From Bacillus sp. USDA818B3_A (GTDB lineage: Bacteria; Bacillota; Bacilli; Bacillales; Cytobacillaceae): a DNA stretch of 64,000 nucleotides. The translations under genes and the position numbers were made by a program. This document shows positions 8,597 through 17,893 of the stretch, one piece after another (position 1 is the first letter of the stretch; each line of letters starts with the position of its first letter). Below the pieces are notes generated by a model. That model did not search any database and was not told where the DNA came from. It worked only from the letters and a program-made list of their open reading frames with translations. The stretch lies in contig NZ_JAABNN010000003.1 in NCBI RefSeq assembly GCF_009928415.1, forward strand, positions 278,145 to 342,144, written 5' to 3'.

Positions 8597-8853
8597 AACA
8601 AGTTCCTGCCGAATATTATCAACTAATGGAGCAGCTGCAGGCAGTAGACTTTGTGTTAGTTGAATTAACATTGTATCTTGATACACATAACGACGACCAG
8701 GAAGCCATCCATCAATTTAATCATTATGCAAGAGAAAGGAAACGGATTAAGAAGATGTTTGAAAGCCAGTTTGGTCCATTACAGCAATTTGGAAATAGTT
8801 ACTCAGGATATCCTTGGAATTGGGATGATTCACCATGGCCATGGCAGGTTTAA
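8593..8853 (+). CDS. cotJB: Spore coat protein CotJB
   Basis: The 86-residue product begins MKQVPAEYYQLMEQLQAVDF and ends in a Trp/Pro/Ser-rich tail (GYPWNWDDSPWPWQV), both typical of CotJB. It overlaps cotJA by four bases, indicating translational coupling, and is followed 36 bases later by cotJC. It is a mother-cell coat component with no known enzymatic activity. Confidence 0.9.
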   Translation: MKQVPAEYYQLMEQLQAVDFVLVELTLYLDTHNDDQEAIHQFNHYARERKRIKKMFESQFGPLQQFGNSYSGYPWNWDDSPWPWQV

Positions 8854-8889
8854 ATCGGAAAAATAACCAATTTCAAGGGAGGGTCACAA

Positions 8890-9459
8890 ATGTGGATTTA
8901 CGAAAAAAAGTTGCAATATCCTGTCCGTGTAAGTACTTGTAATCCAAGATTAGCTAAATATTTAATCGAGCAATATGGAGGCGCCGATGGTGAACTTGCT
9001 GCTGCACTTCGATACTTAAATCAAAGATATACGATTCCCGATAAGGTAATAGGTCTTTTAACCGATATTGGAACAGAAGAATTTGCGCATCTTGAAATGA
9101 TAGCTACCATGGTCTATAAATTAACGAAAGATGCTACACCTGAACAAATAAAGGCTGCAGGGATTGAAGATCATTATGTTGACCATGACAAAGCATTATT
9201 CTATCATAACGCTGCAGGTGTTCCATTTACTGCTACTTATATTCAAGCTAAAGGGGACCCAATTGCAGACCTTTATGAAGACATTGCCGCTGAGGAAAAA
9301 GCAAGGGCTACCTACCAGTGGATTATAAATCTTAGTGACGACCCTGATTTAAATGACGGTTTAAGGTTCTTAAGGGAAAGAGAAATCATCCATTCACAAC
9401 GTTTCCGGGAAGCTGTAGAAATATTAAAAGAAGAGCGGGGAAAAAAAAGAATATTTTAA
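8890..9459 (+). CDS. cotJC: Spore coat manganese catalase CotJC
   Basis: The 189-residue protein is a ferritin-like four-helix manganese catalase. Metal-ligand helices are visible: GTEEFAHLEM (Glu and His) and EDIAAEEKARATYQW (Glu), with a second His in REIIHSQRF. It has a strong ribosome site (AAGGGAGGG) and starts at ATG 8890. CotJC is packaged in the coat with CotJA and CotJB; peroxide decomposition is the activity known in the family. A terminator follows directly. Confidence 0.95.
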   Translation: MWIYEKKLQYPVRVSTCNPRLAKYLIEQYGGADGELAAALRYLNQRYTIPDKVIGLLTDIGTEEFAHLEMIATMVYKLTKDATPEQIKAAGIEDHYVDHDKALFYHNAAGVPFTATYIQAKGDPIADLYEDIAAEEKARATYQWIINLSDDPDLNDGLRFLREREIIHSQRFREAVEILKEERGKKRIF

Positions 9460-9467
9460 TAGTAATT

Positions 9468-9503
9468 AAGAAGCAGCTACAGGATCTGCTTCTTATTTTT
9501 TTT
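9468..9503 (+). terminator. Terminator of cotJABC
   Basis: Nine-bp stem AAGAAGCAG/CTGCTTCTT with a 9-base loop, then eight T. The T-run overlaps the end of the convergent ypbF gene, and the inverse strand has an A/T-rich flank too, so it may work in both directions. Confidence 0.9.
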
Positions 9504-9957
9504 CATGATATAAATTGATATCATATTGTTTCTTCATTTTCTCAAACACAATATGACGATTTTTCCATTGTTCTTCCTTCTTCCACAGGTCTTTACTCCG
9601 ATCAACAATTTCACACCTTAACTCCTGATACTCTTTTTCCTTTTTATCCTTTTGCTGTTTTAATAAATTCATTGCTCCAAATCCAATAATAGTAATCGCC
9701 AATAAGTAAACTGCAACAGAATCATTTAATACTGCTGATAACATGGCTAAAAAGGAAAAGGAATAACTTCTAACGAAAGTTAAGTAGAAGTAAACAATAA
9801 AGATAAAGGCAAAAAACAGTGTTCCGTATATCGAAAAATAATGCCACTTTTTTATATCATCAAATTTCTTTTTTCTTTTTCTTACATTTTCTAACATTTG
9901 TTTCGTCGCCTGATCCGTAAATTCAAGCTCTTTGATCGTTGTATCCAACCCTTTCAC
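9493..9957 (-). CDS. ypbF: DUF2663 membrane protein YpbF
   Basis: The 154-residue protein has two membrane spans (about 42-65 and 75-96) between a basic N-terminal helix and a long charged C-terminal helix. The tail CEIVDRSKDLWKKEEQW and ending KQYDINLYHEKK are the conserved part of the YpbF family. Function is unknown. In B. subtilis it adjoins ypbG and ypbE; here cotJABC and two other genes separate it from ypbG, and two repeats plus a transposase remnant separate it from ypbE. Confidence 0.8.
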   Translation of the reverse strand: MKGLDTTIKELEFTDQATKQMLENVRKRKKKFDDIKKWHYFSIYGTLFFAFIFIVYFYLTFVRSYSFSFLAMLSAVLNDSVAVYLLAITIIGFGAMNLLKQQKDKKEKEYQELRCEIVDRSKDLWKKEEQWKNRHIVFEKMKKQYDINLYHEKK

Positions 9958-10010
9958 CCCCAGTTTCGATATATATATTTATGATCTTGTCCCACGATTT
10001 ATGATATAAA

Positions 10011-10035
10011 AATAAAAACCGATCAAAAATCGGTT
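10011..10035 (-). terminator. Terminator between ypbE region and ypbF
   Basis: Seven-bp stem AACCGAT/ATCGGTT (10017-10023 with 10029-10035) followed on the minus strand by TTTATTTT. It probably was the terminator of ypbE-direction transcription before the intervening sequence was inserted. Confidence 0.75.
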
Positions 10036-10052
10036 AAGGACTTAGGAACATG

Positions 10053-10188
10053 TCTGGTGATTGGCACTCCAGGCACTTCGCTTTCCGCGGGCGTGCCGGG
10101 GAGCCTCCTCGGCGCTGAAGCGCCTGCGGGGTCTCCCCAGCCCCGTACTCCCGCAGGAGTCTTCGTGCCTTCCGCGCCAATCACCAGA
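10053..10188. repeat. GC-rich structured palindromic repeat, family 1, copy 1
   Basis: About 136 bp, far more GC-rich than its surroundings, starting TCTGGTGATTGGC and ending in its exact complement. Nested pairing segments (AGGCAC/GTGCCT, GGGGAG/CTCCCC, GGCGC/GCGCC) suggest a branched hairpin. Three related copies are at 10405, 51430 and 61367. The reading frames across it are artefacts of the GC content. Confidence 0.9.
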
Positions 10189-10240
10189 GTGTTATTAAAT
10201 AGGTTCCTATACTGAACTAATACATAATAAAAAGTGTTGA

Positions 10241-10396
10241 AATCAATGTAGGGCTGCAAAGCCTTTGCTACTACCGGTAAGGGGCTTAAAGAATGCAAGT
10301 GAACAGGCACTTCTTATTGCAGCCTGTCAAAATATAAAAAAGATTGCAAAACACTTAGCAAGATTAGAAAAAGTGTGTTGCAATACTTTAAGTTGA
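10241..10396 (+). pseudogene. Transposase C-terminal remnant
   Basis: A plus-strand frame with no start reads ...RGLKNASEQALLIAACQN, IKKIAKHLARLEK, then stops at TGA 10394-10396. This resembles the C-terminal helix region of DDE transposases of the IS1182/IS5 type (my recognition by eye; the family assignment is tentative). Everything upstream of about residue 14 of the frame loses similarity, and no terminal inverted repeat of an intact element is seen. The remnant lies exactly between family-1 repeats 1 and 2, which face opposite ways. Confidence 0.65.
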
Positions 10397-10404
10397 TTTG
10401 CCTC

Positions 10405-10537
10405 CCTGTTGATTGGAGCGGAAGGCATTCGACTCCTGCGGGATAGAGAGGTAACTGGAGACCCCGCAGGCGCAAGCGCCGAGGAGGCTCCAGGACCTCC
10501 CCGCGGAAAGCGAATGCCTGGAGCGGAAATCAACAGG
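10405..10537. repeat. GC-rich structured palindromic repeat, family 1, copy 2 (inverted orientation)
   Basis: About 133 bp from CCTGTTGATT to AATCAACAGG, orientation opposite to the other three copies. Arms pair with compensatory differences from copy 1: AGGCATTCG with CGAATGCCT, and CTGGAG with CTCCAG. The following 116 bases up to ypbE contain nothing I can identify. Confidence 0.9.
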
Positions 10538-10653
10538 CCCTATTGCAGGGACAATCTATTAATATGGCATTTAGATTCTTACAATTATAAAAAATTGCAA
10601 AGATAAAAACCCTTTCTAAACAAGCTGAGCCAATCGAGGATCGGTTAGTTGTC

Positions 10654-11046
10654 TTATTCTTCTGAATCAGCCGACTTGTCAGCATCTTCTTTCTGAGATT
10701 TAGATGATTCAACCTTTGATTCTTCATTTTCAGGTTGAGATTTTTTTATTTTAATCGTTTCATAGCCGACTGAACTTCCGGATGTTTTTTGTGTTCCATT
10801 AATTTTTACACCATTTTCCCGGTATGAAATCACACTGAAAATAATGATTGGAAGAAGGATAAAACACAAGACTAATAAGCGGATAACCGGATATTTAACC
10901 TTCCATTTTGTTTTCTTTTTCTTATGCCTGTGCACTTGCTCCCTGGGCGGTAGTTTTTCACTGTTACCTTCCACTTTTTCATTTATCTTTTGAATTCGTC
11001 GTTTTAATCGCTCCGCTTGGTCTCTGTATGGTTCTTCTTTATTCAC
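10654..11046 (-). CDS. ypbE: YpbE-like membrane protein, apparently lacking its LysM domain
   Basis: The 130-residue product has a charged N-terminus (about 1-47), one membrane segment (about 50-68) and a Ser/Glu/Lys-rich external tail ending in SADSEE. YpbE of B. subtilis is about 240 residues and carries a C-terminal LysM domain; here the frame stops where the linker to LysM would continue, just before the repeat/transposase insertion zone. It starts at GTG 11046 after GGGGAGGAA, overlapping the ypbD stop (GTGA). Identification rests on position, architecture and weak N-terminal similarity, so it is moderately sure. Confidence 0.7.
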   Translation of the reverse strand: MNKEEPYRDQAERLKRRIQKINEKVEGNSEKLPPREQVHRHKKKKTKWKVKYPVIRLLVLCFILLPIIIFSVISYRENGVKINGTQKTSGSSVGYETIKIKKSQPENEESKVESSKSQKEDADKSADSEE

Positions 11047-11645
11047 AGAGGTTCCTCCCCATTCTTGTCAACTGTTGTGTGTCTGAATTTTATATATACT
11101 CCAAGAAGAAAGTCTATGACAAAATGCATCATAACGGTTACTGCCAAATTGCCGGTCCATTTGTAAATGACCCCGATTAAAAAGCTCAATAGAATAATAT
11201 TCACAAATAGGAACCAATTAAAAAGGTAACGATAATGAATAATAGCAAAGATGATACTTGCCAATATTAAACCAACCTTAGTTTGAATAATCCCCCGAAA
11301 TAGCAGTTCTTCACAGAACGCTACAAAAAGAGCAATGAAAAATGTATGAAGTACGTGTCTGTTCTTAAAGATCCTTTCGTTCAACCCTCCATCATCATAG
11401 AAAGAGGAAGGCAGCCACTTCATTAAAATAATATCCATTAAAACAATCAATAGACCAGCTGGGATACCAATTGTGAGAATATGATAATCACTAAGATTAA
11501 TAAACTGCAAGTAAGAAAAATGGTCGTAAAAAAGGGCTCCTAAAATGAACGAAATAACTAAAAGAATAATTTGGGTCAGGTATAGGTGAAAAAGCAGTTC
11601 TTTGTCAGTCAAATCTGCAATAATATGATGATACTTTTTTTTCAT
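11043..11645 (-). CDS. ypbD: CPBP family intramembrane protease YpbD
   Basis: The 200-residue polytopic protein carries the CPBP (CAAX protease and bacteriocin-processing) motifs: EELLFRG (about 112-118), a His in [11 protein letters not shown] (about 137) and HFVIDFLLG (about 174-182). Substrates are unknown. Its start overlaps the recQ stop (ATGA) and its stop overlaps the ypbE start, so recQ-ypbD-ypbE are translationally coupled, as in B. subtilis. Confidence 0.9.
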   Translation of the reverse strand: MKKKYHHIIADLTDKELLFHLYLTQIILLVISFILGALFYDHFSYLQFINLSDYHILTIGIPAGLLIVLMDIILMKWLPSSFYDDGGLNERIFKNRHVLHTFFIALFVAFCEELLFRGIIQTKVGLILASIIFAIIHYRYLFNWFLFVNIILLSFLIGVIYKWTGNLAVTVMMHFVIDFLLGVYIKFRHTTVDKNGEEPL

Positions 11646-13156
11646 TCACTCAACTCACAATTAATTAATATTTTGGCCAGATAATTTTTCCAGTTATCTT
11701 CCTTAGTCTGTGTCGAAGGGAAATTGACAACAGCACGATAATCACTAAGGTTAACGCCGCAGACATCACAGCAAGAAGGAATCTTATCAACCATTTTCTC
11801 ATCAAAATAGTGTAATATATATTCCCTTCTGCACATAGAAGTATCCACCAATTTTTTCATTTGGTAGATATTATCATGCTTTACTTGTAACCTCTCTCTG
11901 ATATATTCCTTCATGGGAATTTTTAACGATTCAAAATTAGATATTTCGTGTCTTGGATTATTGACGAATTCATTAATAATTCTCCATTGAATCTCTGAGA
12001 ACCCTCCAAGTGAGCATAATTCTTGATTCAATTCCATTTTTCCATCCTTTAGTTTGTACTGTCCGGATAAATTAGTAAACAACCAATCAATTTGCAGCTC
12101 AGATGGCAGTTCACTTTCTGCAAGTTGAAAAGGAAGCTGCTCATCTCCAGGAGCGTATAAAGAAATAGCCAGACTCGGCAAACCATCTCGTCCAGCCCTG
12201 CCTATTTCCTGTAGATACGACTCAATTTGCATTGGCAGGTGATAGTGAATAATAAAGCGGATGTTTTCTTTATTGATTCCCATCCCAAATGCACTCGTAG
12301 CGCAGACAACATCAAGCTGATTGTGAATAAATTGCTGTTGAATCAATACTCTTGAATTGGGATCCAATCCACCATGATACGCCATCGCTTGGCAAATCCC
12401 TTTTTCACTCAGAAGGGAGGCCATTTGATCGGCAGCCTTCTTACTTGAAAAATAAATGATTCCTGGTTTTTGTAATTGAGAAACAAGCTCTATCACTCGA
12501 TCTTGTTTCTCGTGATAATGAGTTAATTTCTCGAAATGAAAGGCAATATTGGGCCGGTCGATGGTTGATTCTATCTTTTTTATTTGTTCATCTTTTATTC
12601 CAAGGGAAGTAATAATGTCTTCACGCACTTTTTTTGTTGCAGTTGCTGTAAGTGCAAGTGTCAGTGGATTCCCTAATTTCTTTCGGATATCACCTAATTT
12701 TGAATAGTCCGGACGAAAATCAAATCCCCACTGTGAGATACAATGGGCTTCATCTACAACAAACAATGAAATATGAAGCTTCTGCAGAATACTAATTATA
12801 AAAGGAACCCTTAACATTTCAGGTGATATAAATATGAATTTATAGCTGTCTAAATGACGAATGATGTCATTTCTCTCTGCTATAGACAAAAAAGAATTTA
12901 GCGCAACAACTCTTTTTTCCCCTAATCGTTTGAATTGCTCTACTTGGTCCTGCATTAAAGAAAGTAGTGGGGAAATAATCAAAGTCTGCCCGCTTAAAAT
13001 ATAGCCGGGAAGTTGGTAACACAGTGACTTACCTGTGCCTGTAGGCAGCATCGCTAACGTATGCTGACCGGCAAGTATGGAGGTAATCACTTCTTTTTGT
13101 CCTTTTTTAAATGAAGAATAACCAAAGTACTTTCTTAAATATGTCTCTAATTCCAT
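11642..13156 (-). CDS. recQ: RecQ family ATP-dependent DNA helicase
   Basis: The roughly 504-residue helicase shows Walker [14 protein letters not shown] box with the RecQ continuation [17 protein letters not shown], motif [12 protein letters not shown], and a zinc-binding set [10 protein letters not shown]...CCDVC near the C-terminus. No HRDC domain follows. It unwinds 3'-5' DNA at stalled or recombining forks. I chose ATG 13156 with GGTGA five bases upstream; the ATG at 13168 has a poorer site and overlaps ypbB. The gene is between ypbB and ypbD as in B. subtilis. Confidence 0.92.
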   Translation of the reverse strand: MELETYLRKYFGYSSFKKGQKEVITSILAGQHTLAMLPTGTGKSLCYQLPGYILSGQTLIISPLLSLMQDQVEQFKRLGEKRVVALNSFLSIAERNDIIRHLDSYKFIFISPEMLRVPFIISILQKLHISLFVVDEAHCISQWGFDFRPDYSKLGDIRKKLGNPLTLALTATATKKVREDIITSLGIKDEQIKKIESTIDRPNIAFHFEKLTHYHEKQDRVIELVSQLQKPGIIYFSSKKAADQMASLLSEKGICQAMAYHGGLDPNSRVLIQQQFIHNQLDVVCATSAFGMGINKENIRFIIHYHLPMQIESYLQEIGRAGRDGLPSLAISLYAPGDEQLPFQLAESELPSELQIDWLFTNLSGQYKLKDGKMELNQELCSLGGFSEIQWRIINEFVNNPRHEISNFESLKIPMKEYIRERLQVKHDNIYQMKKLVDTSMCRREYILHYFDEKMVDKIPSCCDVCGVNLSDYRAVVNFPSTQTKEDNWKNYLAKILINCELSE

Positions 13157-13157
13157 C

Positions 13158-14192
13158 TTATTCACCATGCTTTGCTAGCACTAACCTGATTTGAAGGTAT
13201 GTGGCCGACTTCAGTTGATCTTTTATTAATTTTAATTGTCTTGTTCCAATCCTGCGTGAATGTTCCAGAATCTGTTGTTGTAACTCCAAATCTACAAAAG
13301 GGTCAATAGAGAAATTCTCAAGCTGAAGGGCAAATTCCACTAAATGGTCATCTATGGTGCTTAATTTCAAATTCCTTGCAGCTGCAATTTCTTCTGCCGT
13401 GTAACCTTGCATCAAGAGATTCAATGTTTTCCTGGAAGAAAGAGTTAATTCATTTTCTTTTTCAAAATTTTTAGTAAGGAAGGCCAGCAGCATGAAGCGG
13501 TTTTTATCCTCCATGATTTTCTGCATTAAATAATGCAGTATGTTAATAAATTCTATTTGAAAATCATGTTCATCCATATTAAGTTTTCTCGCAGCTTGCA
13601 GCGGGGTCAAGCCTATTCTCTGATAACCAGTTAATCGAAAGACGACAATAGACGGGTCTAGATTCTTTGCCTCATCAAAGCATTTCAATAATTCCGAAAA
13701 TAAACCCCTGCCTATTTCTTTCCTTGGAATACTCATTTCTTTTAAGAATGATTTAAGCCAATTATGCACGACTTTACTTTTTTGAATAGGAATGTATTTT
13801 GCTTCTTGATAAACAAGATTGGAAGTGACCTGTATAAGCAGCGACAATCTCTCCCAAAATAGTGTAGTAAAGGAGTGAAGATTCCAGCCATTCAAATAAT
13901 GTTCCTTAAATGTATGCTCTAAATAATCAAGTCCAAGAATTGTTATTTGATACCTTTGGTTTCCACATATTTCGATATAGTCGGCTTTGTCTAATTCTTC
14001 CGTTACTTGATCAAAGGTTTCTCTAGTTAGATTTTCATATATACCAAAAAACTCCTTAATGGAAAATAAATGTGCATCTTGGATCGTTTGTGATGATTTC
14101 TTTCCATTCAGAAGATGATAGATGGAGTAGATGGTCCGTTCATTATTTAGTTGTTTTAAACAATATAAAATAACGTTTTTTAATTGAAGCAT
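13158..14192 (-). CDS. ypbB: Helix-turn-helix protein YpbB
   Basis: The 344-residue protein has an N-terminal region rich in Leu and Lys and a C-terminal HTH segment (about 260-300: [29 protein letters not shown]) of the type found attached to RecQ helicases in other bacteria. It overlaps or abuts recQ, supporting a joint role in DNA unwinding or its control; no biochemical role is established. The operon ypbB-recQ-ypbD-ypbE is divergent from fer. Confidence 0.85.
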   Translation of the reverse strand: MLQLKNVILYCLKQLNNERTIYSIYHLLNGKKSSQTIQDAHLFSIKEFFGIYENLTRETFDQVTEELDKADYIEICGNQRYQITILGLDYLEHTFKEHYLNGWNLHSFTTLFWERLSLLIQVTSNLVYQEAKYIPIQKSKVVHNWLKSFLKEMSIPRKEIGRGLFSELLKCFDEAKNLDPSIVVFRLTGYQRIGLTPLQAARKLNMDEHDFQIEFINILHYLMQKIMEDKNRFMLLAFLTKNFEKENELTLSSRKTLNLLMQGYTAEEIAAARNLKLSTIDDHLVEFALQLENFSIDPFVDLELQQQILEHSRRIGTRQLKLIKDQLKSATYLQIRLVLAKHGE

Positions 14193-14405
14193 CTAACTCA
14201 CCACCTTACCAATTTATCGACAAAAATCCACATTTTTTTCTTATTTTATTTTAACATGAAATTTGATTCTCTGGTTGACTAATTACCAAGAAGAATTCCG
14301 CTATACGAAACACATCTACGTTACAGTAATATCATTTTTCTATTGAAAAGTTGACCATACAGTTTTACAATAGGAATGAGTAATTCGTTTCCATATTTAC
14401 AATAG

Positions 14406-14705
<300 letters not shown>

Positions 14706-14723
14706 AACATCCGCTTATGCATA

Positions 14724-14751
14724 CCTCGTCTTTTAAAAAGACGAGGTTTTT
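14724..14751 (+). terminator. Terminator of fer
   Basis: Stem CCTCGTCTT/AAGACGAGG followed by TTTTT, 18 bases after the fer stop. Confidence 0.9.
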
Positions 14752-14778
14752 CAATCCCCTTCCAAAGTGAATAACCTA

Positions 14779-14819
14779 ACAAAACAAGAGCACCATATGG
14801 CGCTCTTGTTTTGTTTTTT
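14779..14819. terminator. Bidirectional terminator between fer and fmnP
   Basis: Thirteen-bp stem ACAAAACAAGAGC (14779-14791) with its complement at 14802-14814, followed by TTTTTT on the plus strand; it touches the fmnP stop at 14818. The A/T-rich stem base allows use from both sides. Confidence 0.8.
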
Positions 14820-15390
14820 ATGCTTTTATTGTTGAAAATTTATTAATCCATGTTTGCATTCGAATAAACAGAAGCATGAAAATGACAGACATCATAATGC
14901 CTTTTAAGATATTAAAAGGTAAAATTGCGGGTATGACCAAATTTCTCATATCTGGGAATCCCATTAACAGTGTATAAGCTGGCAGGATTGCAATATAATT
15001 TAAAGCACTCATCACTACAGCCATAATAACGGTACCAGCCACTAAAGCAATCGTCATTCCTTTTTTTGTTTTTAATCGGTTATAGACAAATAAAGTAGGA
15101 AGAACAAAGACGATTCCTGCAATGAAATTGGCAATATGGCCTACCGGAACTCCCGTTTGGCTTCCAGTTGCAAAATAATTAAGCACATTTTTGAAAAACT
15201 CAACTAAAATTCCTGCAAGCGGTCCGAAAATTAACGCAGCAATTAACGCTGGGATGTCGCTGAAGTCGACAAAAAGAAAATTAGGAAACACCGGCAGCGG
15301 GAAATTTAACAGCATTAATAAGTAGGCTAGGCTGCTTAGCATTCCAATTGAAACAAAAGCTTTAACGTTTAATCTTTTTCTTTTTTCCAT
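14818..15390 (-). CDS. fmnP: Riboflavin transporter FmnP (RibU)
   Basis: The 190-residue membrane protein is the substrate-binding S component of an ECF-type vitamin transporter. The signature MLSSLAYLLMLLNFPLP and DFSDIPALIAALIFGPLAG matches RibU/FmnP. The length equals the B. subtilis protein. I chose ATG 15390, preceded by GAGGAGAGAGG; the frame also opens at 15519, but that would run through the riboswitch terminator at 15462-15493. Expression should be shut off by FMN through the upstream riboswitch. Confidence 0.95.
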   Translation of the reverse strand: MEKRKRLNVKAFVSIGMLSSLAYLLMLLNFPLPVFPNFLFVDFSDIPALIAALIFGPLAGILVEFFKNVLNYFATGSQTGVPVGHIANFIAGIVFVLPTLFVYNRLKTKKGMTIALVAGTVIMAVVMSALNYIAILPAYTLLMGFPDMRNLVIPAILPFNILKGIMMSVIFMLLFIRMQTWINKFSTIKA

Positions 15391-15461
15391 TTTTCCTCTC
15401 TCCTCTTTTCGATCCATCAAGTGTAGGAAGAGAGGTTCAGCAAACAAACGACCCAGGTAAT

Positions 15462-15493
15462 AAAAAATCCCCCAAGTAAAAAAACTTGAGGGA
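15462..15493 (-). terminator. Riboswitch-controlled terminator upstream of fmnP
   Basis: Stem CCCTCAAG with CTTGGGGG and a T-rich loop, followed on the minus strand by TTTTTT. It lies between the FMN aptamer and the fmnP start, so it is the off-state hairpin of the expression platform. Confidence 0.85.
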
Positions 15494-15559
15494 GTTAACA
15501 AGGCACGCTTAAGAAACATTCAAATAACCATCATTTTTTGAATGTCTGCAGAACCTCCA

Positions 15560-15688
15560 TCTTCTCCCATCCAGACTATACTGTCGGCTTTGGAATCACA
15601 CCAAATCCTGCCCTAAAAAAGGCTCGCGGGCTGAAGAGTCATACTCTAATACCGCCGATCGGGAATTTCACCCTGCCCCGAAGATAGA
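15560..15688 (-). promoter_or_regulatory. FMN riboswitch (RFN element)
   Basis: The minus strand shows the conserved RFN blocks in order: ATCTTCGGGGCAGGGTG, GAAATTCCCGATCGGCGGT, a variable stem with AGCCCGCGAGC, GGCAGGATTTGGTG, GATTCCAAAGCCGACAGT and GTCTGGATGGGAGAAG. FMN binding would favour the terminator at 15462-15493 and stop fmnP transcription. Confidence 0.97.
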
Positions 15689-15755
15689 TCATTATTAAAT
15701 TACGATTTTATTATACTAAAGAAACGTGTATTTGTTAAGCAAAAGATGTTATGTA

Positions 15756-15786
15756 AAAAAATCCGCAGTGACCGACTGCGGATTTT
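15756..15786 (-). terminator. Terminator of the M23 peptidase gene
   Basis: Twelve-bp stem AAAATCCGCAGT/ACTGCGGATTTT with a 5-base loop, followed by TTT on the minus strand. Confidence 0.9.
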
Positions 15787-15798
15787 ACTCAGGCTCAT

Positions 15799-16554
15799 CT
15801 AGGGTATGATTAATATCTGATTTGGTCTAATCAAATCGGAAGTTAATTGATTTACTTTTTTCACTTCCTGTACTGTAGCATCCAGTCTTTGTGCGATTGA
15901 GGATAAAGTATCCCCCTGTTTTACAACATATTTATTCAAAATTCCTGGACTGTTTGTAGTTTCATGCTGTTGTGTGTGCAGTTGTGAACTTGCAGCTAAA
16001 ACTAAATCAACACTGCTTGCTATGCCTGCTTGAACAGAGTTGCCAACTTCTGCATTCCCTAAAAGCTTTTCAGGATCCAGTGCATTCTTTTTATCATATC
16101 TCCACTCCAGCTGATGTGTCTCAAAATGGAGATGTGTCCCAGTAGCTTGTCCTGTTCTTCCCATCCTCCCAATCACATCACCCTGCTGGATTGACTGACC
16201 TTTTGATACATTCCGTTTGTTTAGGTGAGCATAAACGGTTACAAAGTGACTAGGATGCTTTATAAAAACAACATTTCCGTATGTATTGGAATAATACGAC
16301 TTCTCAACTATGCCATCCTCGACAGCAAGGATGGGAGTGTCGATTCTTCCTGCGATATCAATTCCTTTATGTCTTCCCTCTCTTGTTCCATATGTGTCGG
16401 ATATGATTCCATCTGCCGGCCACATCCAGCGGTCATTTAATCGTTCGACTGTATCTGTACCTGCTGCTTCGGAATGTTTTCCACCTAAAAATAATAAACT
16501 GACACAAAGCGCCATTATGATGGCAATTAAAAACCTCTTTATGTAGTCACGCAT
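15799..16554 (-). CDS. Secreted M23 metallopeptidase with C-terminal LysM
   Basis: The about 251-residue product has a signal peptide (MRDYIKRFLIAIIMALCVSL...), an M23 domain with zinc ligands in GRHKGIDIAG (His and Asp) and GTHLHFE, then a C-terminal LysM repeat (YVVKQGDTLSSIAQRL to PNQILIIP). It is likely a cell-wall peptidoglycan peptidase held by LysM. I place the start at ATG 16554 after AAGGAGGATAAG; ATG 16596 with AGAGGTG is also possible and adds 14 charged residues. It lies between fmnP and rsiX, where B. subtilis has serA. Confidence 0.85.
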   Translation of the reverse strand: MRDYIKRFLIAIIMALCVSLLFLGGKHSEAAGTDTVERLNDRWMWPADGIISDTYGTREGRHKGIDIAGRIDTPILAVEDGIVEKSYYSNTYGNVVFIKHPSHFVTVYAHLNKRNVSKGQSIQQGDVIGRMGRTGQATGTHLHFETHQLEWRYDKKNALDPEKLLGNAEVGNSVQAGIASSVDLVLAASSQLHTQQHETTNSPGILNKYVVKQGDTLSSIAQRLDATVQEVKKVNQLTSDLIRPNQILIIP

Positions 16555-16696
16555 TACTAACTTATCCTCCTTGTCTTTTCCTCTCTTCCAAACCATATGT
16601 CACCTCTAGCCTAAATAGAACGGACATAATGGTAAGATCTATGGAGAGTTTGAGCATATTTGTTATATTTTGGAGACTTGGCTTTTTTTATTCATA

Positions 16697-16723
16697 AAAA
16701 AATCAACCACAATGGTTGATTTT
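16697..16723 (-). terminator. Terminator of sigX-rsiX
   Basis: Stem AAAATCAACCA/TGGTTGATTTT with a short loop, followed by TTTTTT on the minus strand, just after the rsiX stop. Confidence 0.9.
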
Positions 16724-16729
16724 GTATAT

Positions 16730-17893
16730 TTATGGTATTTTACGTAAGTTTGGTGCTATAGGAACCTTTATTTCATTGGATAGATCAAATCTGCCAATGT
16801 TTGTTAGGGAAGCATTTTTTATGATCATTTTCTCTGCCCCAAACTCTTTGGCTGTTAAGAGCATAGCCTCAATACATAAGATCGACTGCTGATTGTCCTC
16901 AATAATTGAACCCTCTTCGAACGATACATACATAATTTTATTAGAAATTGATACATTATTTATTGGAGGCAGGGACTGTAAAGAACTTTTTAGACCCATA
17001 GGCTGCTCTGCTTTCATTGCATTAATGGCAGAGCCGATATCATTAAAGGTATCAGCAGATGGTGTTAAGAAGGGTAAATCACTGCCCTCAGCGTAATAAA
17101 AAAAGTAGCCATGGTTTGTCTCAGGAATAATATCCATTTCATCCATTCTGCCGAAATTCCCTAATTCAATACCTGGTTGACCATTTGTCATAAATTTAAT
17201 TTTTTTATAATTGCTATTGGATGAGATATCTTTATTTAATATATTAAGAAAATTAGTTTCAGCTGTTGAACCCAATCCGTATGAATGATTTGAAGGAAGA
17301 TCAACAATTACAGTATTTTGGCTTTTATCTAGGCTAAAATTTGCATTTATCGGGTAGAAATCTGATAAACCCCATTCCTCTTCCTGTAAGTTTGCCATTA
17401 TGTCCGTATACTGAGTAATCCAGAAAGGTCCTAAGGTTTGTGGTACAATGATTGAAACAGGAATCAAAATTTGTGCCTGGGCATCAGGAATCCAGTAAGT
17501 GAACACTGTATTATTACCAATTTCGTCTTCATAAACTGCTGTGTTTACTTTTTCAGTATTTAGCAAATCTGCCTGCTTAGCCTCGGAAGCTTCCGTTTCT
17601 TTCTTTGAAGAAGCGCTGCTATCTTTGGCAGTTGTCCTGCCTGCTGAAGATGATTTTTCTTCTTCACTGCTCTGATAGGAGAAATTGATCCCCCCCATTA
17701 ACTTTGGGACTAGAATAAAGAGAAGAAGAAAACAAGCTGCAGCCGCAAAACCCGGTAAAAGCCATGGTCTGGTTTTTTTCTTTTTAAGAGAAATATTTTG
17801 GTAAATGTCATGAGGATCGCGATGATCTTGTATTCTAGGCATTTGCCTTAATAGTTCCTCGAGCTCTCTATCGCTCCACTCTGACTTTTTCAC
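16730..17893 (-). CDS. rsiX: Anti-sigma-X factor RsiX
   Basis: The 387-residue protein has an N-terminal cytoplasmic part (about 1-45, starting MKKSEWSDRELEELLRQMP), one membrane span (about 45-66) and a large external domain. This is the layout of RsiX, which binds and inhibits sigma-X at the membrane. The start lies 25 bases inside the 3' end of sigX, so the pair is translationally coupled. External-domain similarity is low between species, as expected; the position next to sigX carries most of the weight. Confidence 0.88.
   Translation of the reverse strand: MKKSEWSDRELEELLRQMPRIQDHRDPHDIYQNISLKKKKTRPWLLPGFAAAACFLLLFILVPKLMGGINFSYQSSEEEKSSSAGRTTAKDSSASSKKETEASEAKQADLLNTEKVNTAVYEDEIGNNTVFTYWIPDAQAQILIPVSIIVPQTLGPFWITQYTDIMANLQEEEWGLSDFYPINANFSLDKSQNTVIVDLPSNHSYGLGSTAETNFLNILNKDISSNSNYKKIKFMTNGQPGIELGNFGRMDEMDIIPETNHGYFFYYAEGSDLPFLTPSADTFNDIGSAINAMKAEQPMGLKSSLQSLPPINNVSISNKIMYVSFEEGSIIEDNQQSILCIEAMLLTAKEFGAEKMIIKNASLTNIGRFDLSNEIKVPIAPNLRKIP

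Noticed and set aside
10023..10533. Minus-strand ORFs across family-1 repeats 1 and 2 (also 51394-51576), with similar Gly/Pro/Ala-rich protein sequence
   Set aside because: The similarity of the predicted proteins comes only from the DNA repeat; there are no ribosome sites and stems with compensatory changes indicate structure, not coding.
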